A stretch of 64,000 nucleotides of DNA from Lachnospiraceae bacterium (lineage in GTDB: Bacteria; Bacillota; Clostridia; Lachnospirales; Lachnospiraceae): assembly GCA_910576125.1 (NCBI GenBank), contig CAJTHM010000001.1:124001-188000 (forward strand). The letters run 5' to 3'. The notes below the pieces were generated by a model. The model worked only from the letters and a program-made list of their open reading frames with translations, ran no database searches and was not told the origin of the DNA. Positions 61,590 to 64,000 of this stretch are shown piece by piece (within the stretch, counting starts at the first letter, position 1; each line of letters begins with the position of its first letter). Made by a program: the position numbers and the translations under genes.

Positions 61590-62600
61590 TCATCCAATCT
61601 CGGAAAGTTTCACCGGACGATGTTCTTCCACGCTCTTTTTCGCCGCAATTCCCATGAGCACCGGCTTCAGTCCGTCCTCAACTCCCAGCGGAGTATCAGT
61701 ATCATTCTCAATAGCGGCAATAAAACATTCCATCTCTTTCGCAAAGGATTCCATGTACCGCTCCAGGAAGAAATACAGGGGTTTCTCACCGGTCACACCG
61801 TCCGCATTGGAGAGGACCATGCTGGAAGGAGTATCATTGGAGGTTGCCGCCATACCCTTGGAACCGAATACTTCTGCTCTCTGGTCATAGCCGTAAGCCG
61901 CTCTTCTGGAATTGTCGATCACTGCGATTGCCCCATTTTCCATCTTCAGGGTGATTACAGCCGTATCCACATCTCCGGCTTCCCCGATGGCGGAATCCAC
62001 CAGCACTGCCGACTGTACGTAAATTTCCTCCGCATCGCAGCCCGCAAGGAAACGGACCATATCAAAATCATGGATGGTCATGTCAAGAAACATGCCGCCG
62101 GATACTGCCGCGTATTCCGCACTGGGCGGTTCGGGATCTCTTGACGTTACTTTGATGATGTGGGGTTCTCCCACTTTTCCGTCCAGCACAGCCTGCTTTA
62201 CTGCCGCAAAGTTGTGGTCAAAGCGGCGGTTGAAGCCAACCTGATATTTGATGTTGCTTCCCTTCAGAGCCTCGATTACCTCTTTAATCCTGTCAAGGTC
62301 ATGATCGATGGGCTTTTCGCAGAACACATGTTTTCCTGCTGCAATCGCCTCCAGCGAAATAGGGGAATGGGTATTGGTGGAAGAGCAGATCAGCACTGCC
62401 TGAATTTCAGCATCATTTAAAATATCATGATAATCCTTTGTGGTATTGGCAATGCCCATGCTCTCTGCCCACGCAGCCGTCTCCTCATTCATAAAGGGAT
62501 CCGCGATGGTCTTGATTTTTGCATTTCTCACGAAATTACAAATACTCCTGGTGTGTACTTTGCCGATTCTTCCGGCTCCGATAATTCCTACTGTAACCAT
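61590..62600 (-). CDS. iolG: Gfo/Idh/MocA dehydrogenase, probable myo-inositol 2-dehydrogenase
   Basis: NAD-dependent oxidation of myo-inositol to scyllo-inosose, the first step. The 336-residue protein has GIIGAGRIGKVHTRSI at the start and AVLICSSTNTHSPISLEAIAAGKHVFCEKPI, in which the catalytic-type Lys lies in EKP. The C-terminal half has GGMFLDMTIHDFDMVRFL with the Asp and His of the family. Context between iolE and the transporter supports IolG; a scyllo-inositol dehydrogenase is also possible. Confidence 0.88.
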   Translation of the reverse strand: MVTVGIIGAGRIGKVHTRSICNFVRNAKIKTIADPFMNEETAAWAESMGIANTTKDYHDILNDAEIQAVLICSSTNTHSPISLEAIAAGKHVFCEKPIDHDLDRIKEVIEALKGSNIKYQVGFNRRFDHNFAAVKQAVLDGKVGEPHIIKVTSRDPEPPSAEYAAVSGGMFLDMTIHDFDMVRFLAGCDAEEIYVQSAVLVDSAIGEAGDVDTAVITLKMENGAIAVIDNSRRAAYGYDQRAEVFGSKGMAATSNDTPSSMVLSNADGVTGEKPLYFFLERYMESFAKEMECFIAAIENDTDTPLGVEDGLKPVLMGIAAKKSVEEHRPVKLSEIG

Positions 62601-62673
62601 AATTATCGTTGTCTCCTTTCTATTAATTCCGCAACTTTCCGTTGCTGTTTTTCTTTTGTCTTACTTCCACATT

Positions 62674-63573
62674 TTACAGCCCTGTTTTTTCAGCAATGAA
62701 TTTCCTCGCCCTGATTGCGTATTCCAGAGGATTGGCTTTAGCGGGATCCTGCTCCGCTTCCACTACCATATATCCTTCATAGCCGCTTTCCTCCAGCACT
62801 TTAAAGATGGGATCAAAATCAATGCAGCCATCCCCGGGAATGGTAAATGCGCCTGCCCGGACGCCGTCCAGAAAGCTCATCTTCCCGGCTTTCACCTGTG
62901 CTACCACATCGGGACGGATATCCTTTAAATGTACATGTCTGATCCGGCCCGCGTATTTTTTTGCCATGGCAAGGGGGTCTTCGCCACAGTACGCAAAATG
63001 CCCTGTATCAAACAGAAGGCTCACATATGCCGGATCCGTCCCCTGCATCATGCGTTCCACCTCCGCGGCGTTCTGCACTACCGTTCCCATATGATGGTGG
63101 AATGTCAGGGCAACTTTGTACTTCTCCAGCGAAAGCTTGCCCAGGCGGTTCAAACCGTCACAAAGCATCTTCCACTCTTCATCATTCATCACGTATTTTC
63201 CCTCAAATACGGGCTGGGTCTGGATTCCCTGCGTACTGTAGCTCTGTTCGGACACCCCTACCACTTTGGCCCCCATTTTCGCAAGAAAAGCCACATGCTC
63301 TTCAAACCCCTTTTCCGTCTCCTCATAGGGCCTGCTAATCAGAAAAGTGGAGAACCATGCATTGCAGATTTCTACTCCCCGCAGGGTAAGCGCCGCTTTG
63401 AGCACTTCGGGATCCTTCGGGTATTTGTTGCCCACCTCAGAGCCGGTGAAGCCAGCAAGAGCCATCTCGCTGACACACTGCTCAAAAGTATTTTCCTTGC
63501 CCAGATCCGGCAGATCATCATTAGTCCAGGCAATGGGAGCGATTCCCAATTTTACATTTTTTCCTTTGAACAT
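62674..63573 (-). CDS. iolE: Inosose dehydratase (TIM barrel)
   Basis: Removes water from scyllo-inosose to make the dione that IolD opens. The start is the ATG at 63573 ([20 protein letters not shown]), with GGAGG upstream; 299 residues. Metal-site residues are in [36 protein letters not shown] and [18 protein letters not shown]. It follows the GH105-like gene by 47 bases. Confidence 0.93.
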   Translation of the reverse strand: MFKGKNVKLGIAPIAWTNDDLPDLGKENTFEQCVSEMALAGFTGSEVGNKYPKDPEVLKAALTLRGVEICNAWFSTFLISRPYEETEKGFEEHVAFLAKMGAKVVGVSEQSYSTQGIQTQPVFEGKYVMNDEEWKMLCDGLNRLGKLSLEKYKVALTFHHHMGTVVQNAAEVERMMQGTDPAYVSLLFDTGHFAYCGEDPLAMAKKYAGRIRHVHLKDIRPDVVAQVKAGKMSFLDGVRAGAFTIPGDGCIDFDPIFKVLEESGYEGYMVVEAEQDPAKANPLEYAIRARKFIAEKTGL

Positions 63574-63620
63574 CTTTTTTCCTCCAGTTTCAATATTTTT
63601 CCAGCAGGCTTTCCCTGCCG

Positions 63621-64000
63621 TTATCCGTTCTTTCTCCATTCCACAAGGAGCAGGATGGCCAGTGCCTGTCCATAAGGCATCTGCTTTAAAGGAATTTCCT
63701 TGTAAAAGTCTTTGCTGGTTCTTCCCATAGGCGTTCCGTAGGATACCTGTCCCAGCACGCCTTCCCCGGAAATCAAATCCAGAATCGCTTCCAGCGCTTT
63801 GTCCGCGGCGGGGATATAACTCTCATCCAAAAGCCCCGTGTGCACGCCCTTCCAGATTCCGTAGGCGAAACCGCAGGTTGCGCTGGCTTCCGTATAGGAA
63901 GCAGGGTCATCCAGCAATGTATGCCACATACCGTTTTCGGCCTGAACAGCCACCAGACTGTCCACCTGATTGACCAGTGCTTCCCTGAGGATCCGGCGGA
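63621..64000 (-). CDS. GH105-like unsaturated uronyl hydrolase, C-terminal part only
   Basis: The frame is open to the window edge; about 126 codons are visible. The pattern [35 protein letters not shown] fits the C-terminal half of the six-helix-barrel family GH88/GH105 (YteR, YesR), which removes unsaturated galacturonic acid from pectin or rhamnogalacturonan fragments. The end ([32 protein letters not shown]) is also typical. It leads into the iol genes. The N-terminal half, with one of the catalytic Asp, is outside the window. Confidence 0.82.
   Translation of the reverse strand, partial: RRILREALVNQVDSLVAVQAENGMWHTLLDDPASYTEASATCGFAYGIWKGVHTGLLDESYIPAADKALEAILDLISGEGVLGQVSYGTPMGRTSKDFYKEIPLKQMPYGQALAILLLVEWRKNG

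Overview
The window looks like the chromosome of a gut-type anaerobe of the Clostridia, probably Lachnospiraceae. It carries a complete crotonyl-CoA type butyrate operon with a separate ptb-buk pair, a two-subunit iron-sulfur L-serine dehydratase, a class B sortase with a VPKTG-anchored protein, many sigma-A type promoters (TTGnnn-17-TATAAT) and AGGAGG ribosome sites, plus gene sets for plant and host sugars (pectin/galacturonate, xylan-type glycans, inositol). Base composition is moderate GC in most of the window and visibly AT-richer between about 10.4 and 17.9 kb. No tRNA, rRNA, CRISPR array or intact insertion sequence was seen.

Layout. 1-3.6 kb: carbohydrate genes (truncated GH43, AraC regulator, FucU-type mutarotase, TIM-barrel sugar epimerase). 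3.7-7.05 kb: a three-gene surface operon (sortase-anchored Ser/Thr-rich protein, O-antigen-ligase-like membrane protein, class B sortase) behind a promoter whose spacer holds a run of seven G. 7.2-10.1 kb: PHP phosphoesterase and an AAA-like/PD-(D/E)XK protein. 10.2-18.9 kb: an AT-rich island reading leftward: WYL regulator, three P-loop GTPases, a 1089-residue HerA/VirB4-like ATPase, a small protein with a nuclease-toxin-like end, and an immunity-like protein. A fragment resembling the end of a TatD nuclease lies at its left edge. 19.2-20.5 kb: an XRE regulator and a Fic protein.

20.7-28.3 kb: galacturonate catabolism (CHEV-type GH4 alpha-galacturonidase, uxaA, uxaB, LacI regulator, uxaC) with a perfect 16-bp operator at the uxaB start point. 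28.5-31.9 kb: C5 DNA methyltransferase, Vsr endonuclease, deacetylase, SpoU-type RNA methyltransferase. 32.2-34.3 kb: buk and ptb. 34.5-37.4 kb: hemerythrin and a polar amino-acid ABC transporter. 37.7-41.5 kb: L-serine dehydratase, D,D-carboxypeptidase, CxxC-rich protein. 41.9-48.7 kb: thl-crt-(61-aa membrane protein)-hbd-bcd-etfB-etfA. 48.9-51 kb: FecR/WG-repeat lipoprotein. 51.1-64 kb: an inositol operon (iolE, iolG, two permeases, solute-binding lipoprotein, an unknown 236-aa protein, iolC, iolD, iolB, iron alcohol dehydrogenase, BadF-type kinase), preceded by the end of a GH105-like hydrolase.

The best candidate for an undescribed system is the 10.4-18.9 kb operon: a cytoplasmic HerA-type motor, a series of DUF697-like GTPases (one with a damaged G3 motif) and a translationally coupled toxin/immunity-like pair under a WYL regulator. 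The gene identities come from motifs read by eye, and the joint function is inference.
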